Of a stretch of DNA of 64,000 nucleotides, positions 9,428-18,959 are shown piece after piece. The DNA is from Sphingopyxis sp. (GTDB lineage: Bacteria; Pseudomonadota; Alphaproteobacteria; Sphingomonadales; Sphingomonadaceae). The translations under genes and the position numbers were made by a program. Location: assembly GCA_016463225.1 (NCBI GenBank), contig JAEMRT010000002.1, forward strand, positions 94,656 to 158,655, in the 5' to 3' direction. Every line of letters begins with the position of its first letter. The first letter of the stretch is position 1. The notes below the pieces were generated by a model that was given only the letters and a program-made list of their open reading frames with translations, ran no database searches and had not been told where the DNA came from.

Positions 9428-10150
9428 ATGACAACGACAATGATCGAAACACCATCTCCCGATAAGGCGTTCTACGATGCCGAGGCAATTGGCGTTGGTG
9501 AAAATCATGCGATATTCGTTCGTGAAATTAGTGGATACTTCGCCTCTTACGCGCAGCAACTGAACGATGATTTGCGCGGGACAACCGGTGTCATCGTCGA
9601 GCTTGGCGCCGGTAGCTGCACATTGTCCTGCAATGCCTCGCAACTAGAAAACGTCACTAGGGTGATTGCTGCCGACATCAGTTCCAAGCGGATGGAAAAA
9701 TCAATTGTTAATACTGCCGCACTTCTGGATGCAGATATTCAAAAAATAACGACCGTTGAATGTGATTTCAACGATCGATTACCTTTCGACGATCAATCAG
9801 TTGATGCAATCATGTTCGATGCAGCCCTGCATCACGCACGAAATATTTGGAATCTCATTTCCGAATGCCAGAGGGTCTTGACACCGTCAGGAAAACTGAT
9901 TGCGCAGCGCGAATCCTATCTTAATGCACTTAGAGCTGACCGGCAAATGGCCTATCTTCTGAAAACACCAGAGGTTTCCGCACAGGTTTCGGAAAATATG
10001 TACCTTAAATCGCAGTATGAATATTATTTAAAGGTCAACGGATTCAGTGTTGAATTCATCCCGTATACAAGATCGCGATTGAAACGGATACTTGGTTTTG
10101 CTAACGGCTGGCTCTTTGTTGACGGATCGCTTTATTACAGCAAGGTCTGA
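9428..10150 (+). CDS. class I SAM-dependent methyltransferase, AT-rich
   Basis: A 240-residue protein with VIVELGAGSCTLSCNAS as motif I, VIAADISSKRM as motif II and DAIMFDAALHHARN as the post-motif region. It has normal methyltransferase length and may modify a sugar or a lipid carrier. The ATG at 9428 was chosen over an upstream GTG at 9383 because it starts just before the conserved part. The gene is visibly richer in A and T than its neighbours (many aaa, att, gat and tat codons) and is separated on both sides by untranslated spacers, unlike the coupled genes before it. This suggests recent acquisition. Confidence 0.8.
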   Translation: MTTTMIETPSPDKAFYDAEAIGVGENHAIFVREISGYFASYAQQLNDDLRGTTGVIVELGAGSCTLSCNASQLENVTRVIAADISSKRMEKSIVNTAALLDADIQKITTVECDFNDRLPFDDQSVDAIMFDAALHHARNIWNLISECQRVLTPSGKLIAQRESYLNALRADRQMAYLLKTPEVSAQVSENMYLKSQYEYYLKVNGFSVEFIPYTRSRLKRILGFANGWLFVDGSLYYSKV

Positions 10151-10195
10151 ATCACCCTTCTGCCTTCTCCACATATTTTGAAGAATTTGACCGTA

Positions 10196-11911
10196 ATGTC
10201 GATTGCCAGCATTCGCGAAACCGCCCTGAGACTGATCCGGCTCGTACCCAGTCTCGACGCCAGATTGAGGCGGTTGCGTCGGAAAGTTCTGGCGAAGGGC
10301 AGCGGCTATCCGGCTTGGTCGACCATTGTGATGGCGGAAGGCAAGCCTTCTGCGAAGGTCGGCCCAGCCGAGCGGCGCAAGGTGTTGATCGCTACCAGCA
10401 TTGGATCGCATCTGCCCGCGATGCAGATGGAAACGACATTGGCGGCCGCGCTCGCGCTGCGCGGCGCTGACGTCGATGCGCTGCTCTGTGATGCCGTGCT
10501 TCCGGCCTGCCAGATGTGCGAACCACGCTTCTTTGCGAAGCCTGCAGACCTGGCAAGAAACGGACCGCAAGCCACGCTGTGCGGCGATTGCTTCGTTCCT
10601 GGCAAGCGCGTCTATGGCGAGCTCGGTATTCCGGTCCACAGCTATTCGGACAATATCACAGCCGACGAGTTCGCCACGGCGCGCCGCTTGGCCAGCGAAT
10701 TGTCGGTTACAGCCATTGAAGGTTTCGAGCTCCACGGATTACAGGTGGGCGAACACGCCAAGGCGGGGGCGCTGCGTTTTTACGCCAGCGCATCGATCGG
10801 CCACGAACCCGATGCCGATGCCATCATCCGGCGCTATTTCGAGGCGGCGCTGCTCACCGTCTATGCCGCCGACCGGTTGATGAAACGCGAGCAATATGAT
10901 GTCGCGGTCTTTCACCACGGCATTTATGTTCCGCAGGGATTGATCGGTGAAGTCGCCAGACGCAACGGTGTGCGTGTGGTCAACTGGAACCCGGCATATC
11001 GGCGCAATTGTTTCCTGTTCAGCCATCACGATACCTATCACCACACGCTGATGGTCGAACCAGTCAAAACCTGGGAGGCGATGCCCTGGCCCGAGGCACG
11101 ATCCGACAATATCCGCCGCTACCTGCGTAGCCGCTGGGAGGGCAGCAACGACTGGATCCGTTTTCACGGAGACCCCGTGTTCGGCCGCGAGCGTATCCTG
11201 GACGAAATCGGCTGTGATCCATCGAAGCCGATCATCGCCTGCCTGACCAATGTCATGTGGGACGCGCAACTGCACTATCCGGCCAATGCGTTTGCCGATA
11301 TGCTGGAATGGCTGCTCCACACGATCCGCTATTTTGCCGCCCGGCCCGATATTCAGTTGGTCATTCGCGTCCATCCCGCCGAGATTACCGGGACGGTGCC
11401 GACACGCCAACCGGTGGTCGAGGTGCTGAAAGAGCATTTCGACGCACTGCCCGCCAATGTCTTTGTCGTCCCGCCGGAAAGCGACATCAGCACCTATGTG
11501 CTGGCCGAAATGTCGGATTCGGCGATCATCTACGGAACCAAAACGGGGGTCGAATTAGCCGCGGTCGGGATCCCTGTAATCGTCGCCGGTGAAGCTTGGA
11601 TCCGCGGCAAGGGCTTGACCTGTGATGCCACCAGCCCCGACAGCTACGACGACATCCTGGCGCAACTGCCGATCGGAAACCGGATGGACGACGCCATGAT
11701 AGAACGCGCACTGAAGTATGCTCACCATTTCTTCTTCCGGCGCATGATCCCGGTGCAATGCTTTGAGCAGGGGCCGGGATGGCCGCCGTTTCAATTCTCG
11801 GGAACATCGTTCGCCGGGTTGACGGCTGGCGTTGATGTCGGGCTCGATTGCATTTGCGACGGCATATTGTCCGGAACCCCGTTTGTTTACGACGAGGCGG
11901 CCCATGCATAG
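10196..11911 (+). CDS. capsule polysaccharide biosynthesis-like protein with a cysteine cluster
   Basis: About 571 residues, soluble. The C-terminal half (PDIQLVIRVHPAEITG, then SDISTYVLAEMSDSAIIYGTKTG and AAVGIPVIVAGEAW) resembles the GT-B-like capsule-synthesis family that includes Kdo and CDP-glycerol transferases. The N-terminal half has five cysteines, C98-x6-C105-x2-C108 and C129-x2-C132, spaced like a metal site. The ATG at 10196 was chosen; a TTG at 10178 is in frame. It overlaps the next gene by eight bases. It probably transfers or processes a sugar, but this is family-level inference only. Confidence 0.6.
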   Translation: MSIASIRETALRLIRLVPSLDARLRRLRRKVLAKGSGYPAWSTIVMAEGKPSAKVGPAERRKVLIATSIGSHLPAMQMETTLAAALALRGADVDALLCDAVLPACQMCEPRFFAKPADLARNGPQATLCGDCFVPGKRVYGELGIPVHSYSDNITADEFATARRLASELSVTAIEGFELHGLQVGEHAKAGALRFYASASIGHEPDADAIIRRYFEAALLTVYAADRLMKREQYDVAVFHHGIYVPQGLIGEVARRNGVRVVNWNPAYRRNCFLFSHHDTYHHTLMVEPVKTWEAMPWPEARSDNIRRYLRSRWEGSNDWIRFHGDPVFGRERILDEIGCDPSKPIIACLTNVMWDAQLHYPANAFADMLEWLLHTIRYFAARPDIQLVIRVHPAEITGTVPTRQPVVEVLKEHFDALPANVFVVPPESDISTYVLAEMSDSAIIYGTKTGVELAAVGIPVIVAGEAWIRGKGLTCDATSPDSYDDILAQLPIGNRMDDAMIERALKYAHHFFFRRMIPVQCFEQGPGWPPFQFSGTSFAGLTAGVDVGLDCICDGILSGTPFVYDEAAHA

Positions 11912-13223
11912 CGGGGCGCAAAACAGACTGGCGTCGCGTGTCCATACCACGGGCACGGCGGGGACGCCCGCGTACATCATCCTATTGGGTCTGGGTTTTC
12001 TGTTTTTGCCTTTTACCAAGGCGCTGACCATTGATGTCGGTTTCCCGCTCAAAATCTATGAGCTTCTGTTCACCGCGACCCTGCCAGCCTTTCTGCTCAC
12101 CCGTCATCCCTTCCACCTCAAACAAAAATGGCCGTTGCTTCGTCCGCTCATTTTCGCCTGGTTGCTCGCGGTCGGCTCTTTTTTCGCATTCTCTTATGTC
12201 GATGCCGGCCATCTTGGCATGGATTTTCGCGGCGGTGCGACGCTCGATGGCTTGGCGCGGGTGGCGTATCTTTTGCTCAACCTGAGCATCTTCTTTGTCA
12301 TCATCGGTCGGCCATCGCTTTCGGCGTCCTCGTTTCTTGTCAACAGCTGGCTGATCGGTTGCGCGATTTCTGTATTTTATTCGGTTTATTGCGTTTTCTC
12401 TTACCTCATCTTTGGCGAGGCATTCCTGCTGCCCGGTCTGGAACGGCACCAGCCGGGCATGTTCGGCCCCTTTCTGGTCACCCGGTCTGGAACCTTCGAG
12501 GAAGGCAATTTCGGCGGACTGTATTTTCTGGTCAGCGCGGCGCTCGCGCTACACCTGCGCCGCCCGATTTTCGCAACGATCGCGATAGTCGGCCTGATCC
12601 TGACCCAATCGACGGCAGCCTATTTCGGCCTCATCATGCTGTTCGGTGCCTATTACCTGCTCGCAAATCGCAATTTTTTCGCTCTGATCCCTTATTTTGT
12701 CACAGCCTGCGTCGCGGCCTTCGGGTTGTTCGTCTATTTCGCCGAACAAGGTAAATTCGAGGCCACCGGCAGCGCGTCAGGCGCCGTGCGCTTCAACGAA
12801 GCCATGACCGGCATCAACATCTGGCTGACCAGCCCGATCTATGGCGTCGGCCTGGGCCAATACGGCTTTCATTATTTCCGCAACGTTTGGGACATGGCTC
12901 TCGCCGACGCCGTGACCTCCGAACGGCATATCGCCGCGATCGTCTATGTCGAAATTCTGTCAGAGCTCGGCATCCTTGGCCTGCTCGCTTTCGCGCTGTT
13001 CTGGGTGCGCTGGGCGCGGGCGATCAAGGCGGGCCGCAGTAGCGGAAACATTCTTTACGCCTCCACATTTGCCATTCTCGTTTCTTTCCTGGCCTATCCC
13101 ACGTTCAACATAGCATTCCTGTGGTGCTATTTCGGAATGGCGCTGGTGCTGGTCCACTACAATATCGACGGCTCGCGCATTGCCGACGTCGGACTCCATC
13201 AACATAGGGCGCGTCGAAATTGA
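11904..13223 (+). CDS. O-antigen ligase/polymerase family membrane protein (Wzy-like)
   Basis: A 439-residue polytopic membrane protein with about 10-12 hydrophobic helices and a larger periplasmic loop near residues 290-360 containing SAVRFN-like and SPIYGVGLGQYGFHY segments. This is the layout of the O-antigen ligase/Wzy superfamily (Wzy_C). It should polymerise or ligate undecaprenyl-linked repeat units in the periplasm. The ATG at 11904 overlaps the upstream stop by eight bases; a longer in-frame start at 11832 lies deep in the previous gene. Its position among glycosyltransferases and near the flippase supports a polymerase role. Confidence 0.78.
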   Translation: MHSGAQNRLASRVHTTGTAGTPAYIILLGLGFLFLPFTKALTIDVGFPLKIYELLFTATLPAFLLTRHPFHLKQKWPLLRPLIFAWLLAVGSFFAFSYVDAGHLGMDFRGGATLDGLARVAYLLLNLSIFFVIIGRPSLSASSFLVNSWLIGCAISVFYSVYCVFSYLIFGEAFLLPGLERHQPGMFGPFLVTRSGTFEEGNFGGLYFLVSAALALHLRRPIFATIAIVGLILTQSTAAYFGLIMLFGAYYLLANRNFFALIPYFVTACVAAFGLFVYFAEQGKFEATGSASGAVRFNEAMTGINIWLTSPIYGVGLGQYGFHYFRNVWDMALADAVTSERHIAAIVYVEILSELGILGLLAFALFWVRWARAIKAGRSSGNILYASTFAILVSFLAYPTFNIAFLWCYFGMALVLVHYNIDGSRIADVGLHQHRARRN

Positions 13224-14260
13224 TCGCCTGGAATGGGCGCAATCTGAGCAACCCGATGACCGGGGTGCAACGATATACGAGCGAGATCGTCGCGCGCTTT
13301 CCTGCCGATCAGTTGCTGCGCGTGGCACCTGACGCCGCGTGGTCGTCGGGTGTGCGTGGCCATATGTGGGAACAGATAAAGCTGCCCACCCAGCTCGGCG
13401 GGCGCCTGTTGTGGAGCCCTGCGAATACCGGCCCTTTGACCGTCGCAAACCAGGTTCTGTCGGTCATGGACATGTCGCCGCTCGATAATCCCGAACGCCT
13501 GAGCGCGAAATTCGCGGCATGGTACGGATTCCTGCTGCCCAAGCTGTTGCGCCGCGTCCGGACTGTGTTGACGATTTCAGAATTTTCGCGCGAACGGATC
13601 CTGCATCATGTGCCCGAAATAGCCGATCGCATTCGCGTCACGCCGCTGGCGGCCGATGCGCGCTTCAAACGTGCCGACGCCGCGCGGGTGGATATGGTGC
13701 GCCGCAAGTTCGGCATACCGACGCCGCATTACCTGATTGGCCTGGGATCGCTAGAACCGCGCAAGAATTTGCCGCGCTTGATCGAGGCGTGGCGCATCGC
13801 TCAGCAGCGGCTGCCCGACGATGTTTCGCTGGTGATTGCCGGCGGCGCCGGCAAGTCGATCGTCTTTGGCAATCACGATGTCGGTGAATTGCCCCCCCGC
13901 ACCATTTTGACGGGCCGCGTTGACGACGATGACCTGCCCGCGCTGTACAGCGGCGCGATCGCGTCGATCTATGTCTCGCTCTACGAAGGCTTTGGCCTCC
14001 CTCCCCTCGAATCCATGTCGTGTGGAACGCCTGTGATTGCCTCAAACGCCGGTGCGATTCCCGAGGTTGTTGGCGACAGCGCCATTCTGGTCGATCCGCT
14101 GGATATCGAATCGATTGCTGACGGCGTGGTCAAGATGGTCGACGACACCGCGATGCAGCAATACTTGCGCGAACTTGCGCTGAAAAGAGCAACGCTTTTC
14201 AACTGGGACGAGACCGCCCGCCTGACATGGGCGGGCTTGCAAGAGGCATATCGGTCATGA
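13220..14260 (+). CDS. glycosyltransferase family 4 protein
   Basis: A 346-residue GT-B enzyme. The N-terminus IAWNGRNLSNPMTGVQRYT is the hallmark of mannosyltransferase-like GT4 proteins, and the donor site reads SLYEGFGLPPLESMSCGTP with the E-x7-E motif. IGLGSLEPRKNLPRLIEAW marks the start of the second domain. The TTG at 13220, overlapping the upstream TGA, is the only start that keeps the conserved N-terminus. Its stop overlaps the next ATG. It probably transfers mannose, rhamnose or another GDP- or UDP-linked sugar. Confidence 0.85.
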   Translation: MIAWNGRNLSNPMTGVQRYTSEIVARFPADQLLRVAPDAAWSSGVRGHMWEQIKLPTQLGGRLLWSPANTGPLTVANQVLSVMDMSPLDNPERLSAKFAAWYGFLLPKLLRRVRTVLTISEFSRERILHHVPEIADRIRVTPLAADARFKRADAARVDMVRRKFGIPTPHYLIGLGSLEPRKNLPRLIEAWRIAQQRLPDDVSLVIAGGAGKSIVFGNHDVGELPPRTILTGRVDDDDLPALYSGAIASIYVSLYEGFGLPPLESMSCGTPVIASNAGAIPEVVGDSAILVDPLDIESIADGVVKMVDDTAMQQYLRELALKRATLFNWDETARLTWAGLQEAYRS

Positions 14261-15390
14261 AAATCGCAATCGTCCACGATTGGCTGACGGTTTATGCGGG
14301 CGCCGAGCGCTGCCTTGAACAAATGCTCGAATGTTTTCCCCAAGCCGACCTTTTCGCTTTGATCGATTTTGTGCCCGAAAAGGATCGCGCTTTCCTGAAA
14401 GGCAAGACGCCGAAAACATCCTTCCTGCAAAAACTGCCATTCGCGAAAAGCAAATATCGCGCCTATTTGCCGCTGATGCCCTTCGCGATCGAACAGTTCG
14501 ACCTTTCGGCCTATGATGTCGTGCTGAGCAGCAGCCACGCGGTGGCCAAAGGCGTCCTGACCGGCCCGGACCAGTTACATATCAGCTATACCTATTCGCC
14601 GATACGTTATGCCTGGGATCTCCAATTCCAGTATCTGTCGGAGGCAGGCTTGTCGCGCGGGCTTCGATCCGTGTTGGTACGGTGCCTGCTCCACCGGATC
14701 CGTATCTGGGATGCACGCACATCCGCCGGCGTCGATCATTTCGTAGCGATATCGCACTTCATCAGTCGCCGCATCCGCAAGGCGTATCGGCGCGATGCCG
14801 ACGTGATTTACCCACCGGTCGATCTCGAGCATTTCGCCGTTGGTGCCGTCAAAGGCGATTTCTACATCACGGCGTCGCGCATGGTACCGTATAAAAAGAT
14901 CCCGTTGATCATCGAAGCCTTTGCCGCGATGCCAGACAAGAAGCTCATTGTGATCGGCACAGGACCTGAGTGGGAGAAATGCCGGGCCGCGGCAGGGCCG
15001 AACGTGAGTTTATTGGGCTGGCAATCACCAGAATCGCTGCGTGATCACCTGCAGCGCGCCAAGGCTTTTGTTTTTGCGGCCGAAGAGGATTTCGGCATTG
15101 CGCCGCTCGAAGCCCAGGCGTGCGGGACACCGGTCATCGCGTTTGACAAGGGCGGCGCCACCGAAACATTGCGCGGCTTGGGCGACGCACAGCCGACCGC
15201 GACATTTTTCGATGCGCAAACAACGGCCGCAATTTGCAGTGCGGTAGAACAGTTCGAGGCGAGCGCAGGCCGAATCACCGCTCAATCCTGCCGCCAGAAT
15301 GCCATGCGCTTTTCCGTCGAGCGGTTCCGCCATGACCTGGTAGCGTTCGTCGAGACGCGATGGGCCGCCTATAACGACCGCGCGCGATGA
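14257..15390 (+). CDS. glycosyltransferase family 4 protein
   Basis: A 377-residue GT-B glycosyltransferase. The N-terminus MKIAIVHDWLTVYAGAERC is typical of WbaZ/WcaI-like GT4 enzymes. The C-domain has ITASRMVPYKKIPLIIEAF and the donor-binding stretch FAAEEDFGIAPLEAQACGTP. The ATG at 14257 overlaps the upstream stop (ATGA). It is the last gene of the plus-strand assembly run and ends 16 bases from the convergent sugar transferase. Mannosyl- or rhamnosyltransfer is likely, given the GDP-sugar genes downstream. Confidence 0.87.
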   Translation: MKIAIVHDWLTVYAGAERCLEQMLECFPQADLFALIDFVPEKDRAFLKGKTPKTSFLQKLPFAKSKYRAYLPLMPFAIEQFDLSAYDVVLSSSHAVAKGVLTGPDQLHISYTYSPIRYAWDLQFQYLSEAGLSRGLRSVLVRCLLHRIRIWDARTSAGVDHFVAISHFISRRIRKAYRRDADVIYPPVDLEHFAVGAVKGDFYITASRMVPYKKIPLIIEAFAAMPDKKLIVIGTGPEWEKCRAAAGPNVSLLGWQSPESLRDHLQRAKAFVFAAEEDFGIAPLEAQACGTPVIAFDKGGATETLRGLGDAQPTATFFDAQTTAAICSAVEQFEASAGRITAQSCRQNAMRFSVERFRHDLVAFVETRWAAYNDRAR

Positions 15391-15406
15391 GGCGTCGGCG
15401 GGCGAG

Positions 15407-16864
15407 CTAGAATGCGTTGCGGTGCATCAGTACCGACACAGTCCTGATCAGGATACGCACGTCGCCCAGCAGGCTCCAGTTCACCACATATTCCAGATCG
15501 GCGCGCAGCCGGTTGATCAAATCGGACTTTACCAGCGTGCTGCCGCGAAAACCCCTGATCTGCGCAAGACCGGTCAGACCTGGTTTCACCGTGTGTCGAT
15601 ACCAATAGCGCTCGTCGATATCCCAGAACAGCATCTCCTCGGCGCGTGAACCGCTGGCGTGCGGGCGCGGGCCGACGAGACTCATGCTACCGCTGACAAC
15701 ATTCAGCAGTTGCGGAATCTCATCGATACTGGTGCGGCGCAGAAAGTCGCCAACGCGCGTGACGCGGTTATCTTTGCGCGCCGTCGATACCACGCCCGAG
15801 AAATCGGATGCCTCGGTCCGCATCGAGCGGAACTTCCAGATCTTGAACACCCGGTTGCCAAGGCCAATTCGATCCTGTCGAAAAAACACCGGGCCGGGAC
15901 TGTCGGCCTTGATCGCAATCGCCACGACGAGGAATAACGGCGCGGAAATCGCGAGGAGGATCACGCTGACCACCAGGTCAAACATGCGCTTGCCGACGCG
16001 CTGATTCCAATTGAGATGACCGCTGTTCAACAGCAGCGAAGCGCGGCCATACGGATCGGTGCGCAACGATAATGCGCCCATCGCATCGAGTTCAGGCATG
16101 ACGATTTCGCACGGGACGTCGAGCGTTTTGAGCGCCGCCGCCCAATCCTGTCGCCGATCGGCCGCACAATGCACAACGATGCGGTCCATGCCTTCGGCAA
16201 GTTTGCCGAGTCGCGCGATTGCCGCCGCGTCGGTCAGATCGGGGATGATACCCATCGCCTTGGCATTCACGCCAGAAAGCCCTGCCGCCTTGTTCTGACG
16301 CACACCGTCGAAAATCGCGAGATTAGCGTAGAGATTGTGCAGCCCGCTGGCCCGTCGCAGTTTGACGACAATGAACCGCCAGACGCTGACCATCGCCGCG
16401 GCGAGAAAACAGCCCAGACCAAATACCAGGCGCGAATAGTTGGCGCTGACTTTGAAAAAGAACAGGATCAGTGCCAGCGCGACGGTTGCCATTGCCAGCG
16501 CCGACAGACCACGGCGAATGCTTGCCAGATAATTTTCGCTGAGTTCCGGGTGGTTGGCATTGTTATAGATTGAAAAAACAAGATAAAGCGGGATTAGCAC
16601 GAACAGAAAGTCCCGGACCGTCTCGAACCCCTGATCGCCGGTGCGGAACAGCGCGGCGATGACAAACGCCGCAACGATCGAGGAAAAATCCCCTACGACA
16701 AGCGCAAAGGCGATCTTCCGGCGAATAGCGGCGCGGTTAGGCGTCGGCCGCTCGCCCTCATAAGCCACCGATTCTTCCACATGCTCCGGCATTGCGTGCA
16801 CGTTGCGCCCCTGCTCGGCGGTTGTAGCATCCATACTTCTCTGGACCATCGTCCACCACTTCAT
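15407..16864 (-). CDS. polyprenyl-phosphate sugar-1-phosphate transferase (initiating enzyme, WcaJ/ExoY type)
   Basis: About 485 residues. The N-terminal part has four to five membrane helices and a CoA-binding-like Rossmann region. The C-terminal catalytic domain starts at KRMFDLVVSVILLAISAPLF and contains SPGPVFFRQDRIG, FKIWKFRSMR and SLVGPRPHA. It loads the first sugar-1-phosphate onto undecaprenyl phosphate and so starts repeat-unit synthesis. The start is uncertain: ATG at 16864, 16849 and 16834 and TTG at 16870 are in frame, and none has a strong ribosome site. It faces away from gmd across a 193-base intergenic region that probably holds both promoters. Confidence 0.88.
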   Translation of the reverse strand: MKWWTMVQRSMDATTAEQGRNVHAMPEHVEESVAYEGERPTPNRAAIRRKIAFALVVGDFSSIVAAFVIAALFRTGDQGFETVRDFLFVLIPLYLVFSIYNNANHPELSENYLASIRRGLSALAMATVALALILFFFKVSANYSRLVFGLGCFLAAAMVSVWRFIVVKLRRASGLHNLYANLAIFDGVRQNKAAGLSGVNAKAMGIIPDLTDAAAIARLGKLAEGMDRIVVHCAADRRQDWAAALKTLDVPCEIVMPELDAMGALSLRTDPYGRASLLLNSGHLNWNQRVGKRMFDLVVSVILLAISAPLFLVVAIAIKADSPGPVFFRQDRIGLGNRVFKIWKFRSMRTEASDFSGVVSTARKDNRVTRVGDFLRRTSIDEIPQLLNVVSGSMSLVGPRPHASGSRAEEMLFWDIDERYWYRHTVKPGLTGLAQIRGFRGSTLVKSDLINRLRADLEYVVNWSLLGDVRILIRTVSVLMHRNAF

Positions 16865-17057
16865 TCCCAAAGATGTTCCCAGCCTGAACAGCTTGGCAAT
16901 AGCGGATCAGTTTGCGCCCAATAGCAGAAATCCGGACGCAAACGACCGAATTTTGAGCCGCTTCGCCAAATTTTCTGCAACGCACAATCCTGTCTTGCCA
17001 CTGCCGGAGGCACTCGACTAGAAGCGCCTCTCCCATTCCCACGGCTTGGAAGAAATC

Positions 17058-18095
17058 ATGACAAAGACCGCCATCGTAACTGGCATCAGTGGCCAGGATG
17101 GAGCCTATCTGGCCGAAAACCTCCTTAATCGCGGATACACTGTTTACGGGACTTATCGTAGAACCAGCTCGGTAAACTTCTGGCGCATTGAAGAACTAGG
17201 CATTGCCGACCATCCCAATCTCAAACTCGCCGAATTCGATCTGACCGACCCCGGCGTCGCCATTCGCCTACTCGACAAGTCACAGGCGACCGAGATTTAC
17301 AATCTGGCCGCGCAGAGCTTCGTCGGCGTCTCGTTCGAACAGCCGATCGCCACCGGGCAGATTACCGGCATCGGCCCGATCATGCTGCTCGAAGCAATTC
17401 GGATCGTGAATCCCGCTGCGCGCTTCTACCAGGCATCGACATCCGAAATGTTCGGCAAGGTGCAGGCCATTCCGCAAGTCGAGGACACGCCTTTTTATCC
17501 GCGCAGTCCCTATGGCATTGCAAAGCTCTACGCGCACTGGATGACGATCAACTATCGCGAGAGCTATGGCATTTTTGGGACGAGCGGCATCCTGTTCAAT
17601 CATGAATCGCCGCTCCGCGGCCGCGAGTTTGTAACGCGAAAGATCACCGATTCCGTTGCCAAGATCCAACTCGGCAAGGCCGAATTGCTTGAGCTTGGCA
17701 ACCTCGATGCCAAGCGTGACTGGGGATTTGCCAAGGATTATGTCGAAGGCATGCGCCTCATGCTGCAGCATGACCAGCCCGACACCTTTGTGCTTGCCAC
17801 CAATCGGACCGAAACCGTCCGCCACTTCGTCGAGCTCGCGTTCAAGGCGGTGGGTGTCACGATCGCCTGGTCGGGCGAGGCAGAAGCCGAGGAAGGGCGC
17901 GACGCCGCAACCGGGCAGTTGCGTATCCGAATCAATCCCGCTTTCTATCGCCCTGCCGAGGTCGAGTTATTGATCGGTGATGCCAGCAAAGCGGCGGAAC
18001 AGCTTGGGTGGCGACCGCAAACCTCGCTTGAGGATCTGTGCGCGCTGATGGTCAAAGCCGACCTGGCACGGAACAAGGCAGGCTGGTCCTTCTGA
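17058..18095 (+). CDS. gmd: GDP-mannose 4,6-dehydratase
   Basis: A 345-residue extended [19 protein letters not shown] is the Gmd nucleotide loop, [15 protein letters not shown] follows, and the active site shows STSEMFG and Tyr/Lys in [26 protein letters not shown] is diagnostic of GDP-mannose dehydratases. It converts GDP-D-mannose to GDP-4-keto-6-deoxymannose. The ATG at 17058 has GGAAG seven bases upstream. It overlaps the reductase gene by one base (TGATG). Supply of GDP-mannose would rely on the mannose-6-phosphate isomerase at 22320 plus a phosphomannomutase and pyrophosphorylase outside this window. Confidence 0.93.
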   Translation: MTKTAIVTGISGQDGAYLAENLLNRGYTVYGTYRRTSSVNFWRIEELGIADHPNLKLAEFDLTDPGVAIRLLDKSQATEIYNLAAQSFVGVSFEQPIATGQITGIGPIMLLEAIRIVNPAARFYQASTSEMFGKVQAIPQVEDTPFYPRSPYGIAKLYAHWMTINYRESYGIFGTSGILFNHESPLRGREFVTRKITDSVAKIQLGKAELLELGNLDAKRDWGFAKDYVEGMRLMLQHDQPDTFVLATNRTETVRHFVELAFKAVGVTIAWSGEAEAEEGRDAATGQLRIRINPAFYRPAEVELLIGDASKAAEQLGWRPQTSLEDLCALMVKADLARNKAGWSF

Positions 18096-18940
18096 TGCGG
18101 ATCGCCGTCACCGGACTGGACGGATTTACCGGTCGCTATGTCGAAGCGATCCTGAAGGACATGGGCGTCGACCATGTCGCGCTCGCGGCCGATCTCACCG
18201 ACAGCAAGGCCGTCGATCAGGCGGTCGCCGAGACCGAATTCGATCGCCTGATCCATCTGGCTGCCATCGCATTTGCCGGAGGTAACGATTGGCGCGCCTT
18301 CTACGAGGTCAATCAGCTGGGTACCGTGACCTTGCTCGAAGCGGTCGCGCGGCATCGCAAGGGCGCGCGATGCATCCTTGCCAGTTCGGCACAAGTTTAT
18401 GGGCTGGGCGCCGAGGGATTGGTCAACGAGACGCATATCTGTAACCCGGTCGGCCATTACGCGATCAGCAAATATGCGATGGAACTTGCCGCTCCGCTGT
18501 TCTCCTCCGCGCTCGAGATCGTCATCGCCCGCCCGTTCAATTATACAGGGGTTGGACAAGAGGCGCGCTACCTCGTCCCGAAGATCGTTGATCATTTCCG
18601 TCGCCGCGCCCCGGAGATCGAGCTCGGGAATTTGTTCGTCCGGCGCGACTTCGGCGACGTCCGTTCGGTCGCTGAATTTTATTGCATGCTGGCGCTCGCC
18701 GATACGCCGCCACCGCACGTCAACGTAGGAACGGGGGCACTCCATTCCATCCAAGACATCGTGGACGTGCTGACCAGCATGACAGGGCACGGTCCGCAAT
18801 TGCGCACCAACCCCGCCTTTATTCGCGCGAATGACGTGCCGACGCTAGGGGCCGACATCGGCCTCGCAAAACGGGTGTTAACCGGCTGGGCACCGCGACC
18901 GATCGAGGATACGCTGGGCTGGATGCTGCGCGCCGAATGA
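18095..18940 (+). CDS. rmd: NAD-dependent epimerase/dehydratase family, probable GDP-4-keto-6-deoxymannose reductase (Rmd-like)
   Basis: A 281-residue short extended SDR with the nucleotide loop TGLDGFTGRYV, a central SSAQVYG and the catalytic pair in HYAISKYAME, followed by VIARPFNYTGVGQE. Placement directly after gmd, coupled by TGATG, suggests reduction of GDP-4-keto-6-deoxymannose to GDP-D-rhamnose. GDP-6-deoxytalose is the alternative, since the two reductases are hard to separate by eye. The symbol is therefore tentative. It ends 19 bases from the convergent phosphatase gene. Confidence 0.75.
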   Translation: MRIAVTGLDGFTGRYVEAILKDMGVDHVALAADLTDSKAVDQAVAETEFDRLIHLAAIAFAGGNDWRAFYEVNQLGTVTLLEAVARHRKGARCILASSAQVYGLGAEGLVNETHICNPVGHYAISKYAMELAAPLFSSALEIVIARPFNYTGVGQEARYLVPKIVDHFRRRAPEIELGNLFVRRDFGDVRSVAEFYCMLALADTPPPHVNVGTGALHSIQDIVDVLTSMTGHGPQLRTNPAFIRANDVPTLGADIGLAKRVLTGWAPRPIEDTLGWMLRAE

Positions 18941-18959
18941 CCGGTCTATCGGCGCAAAT

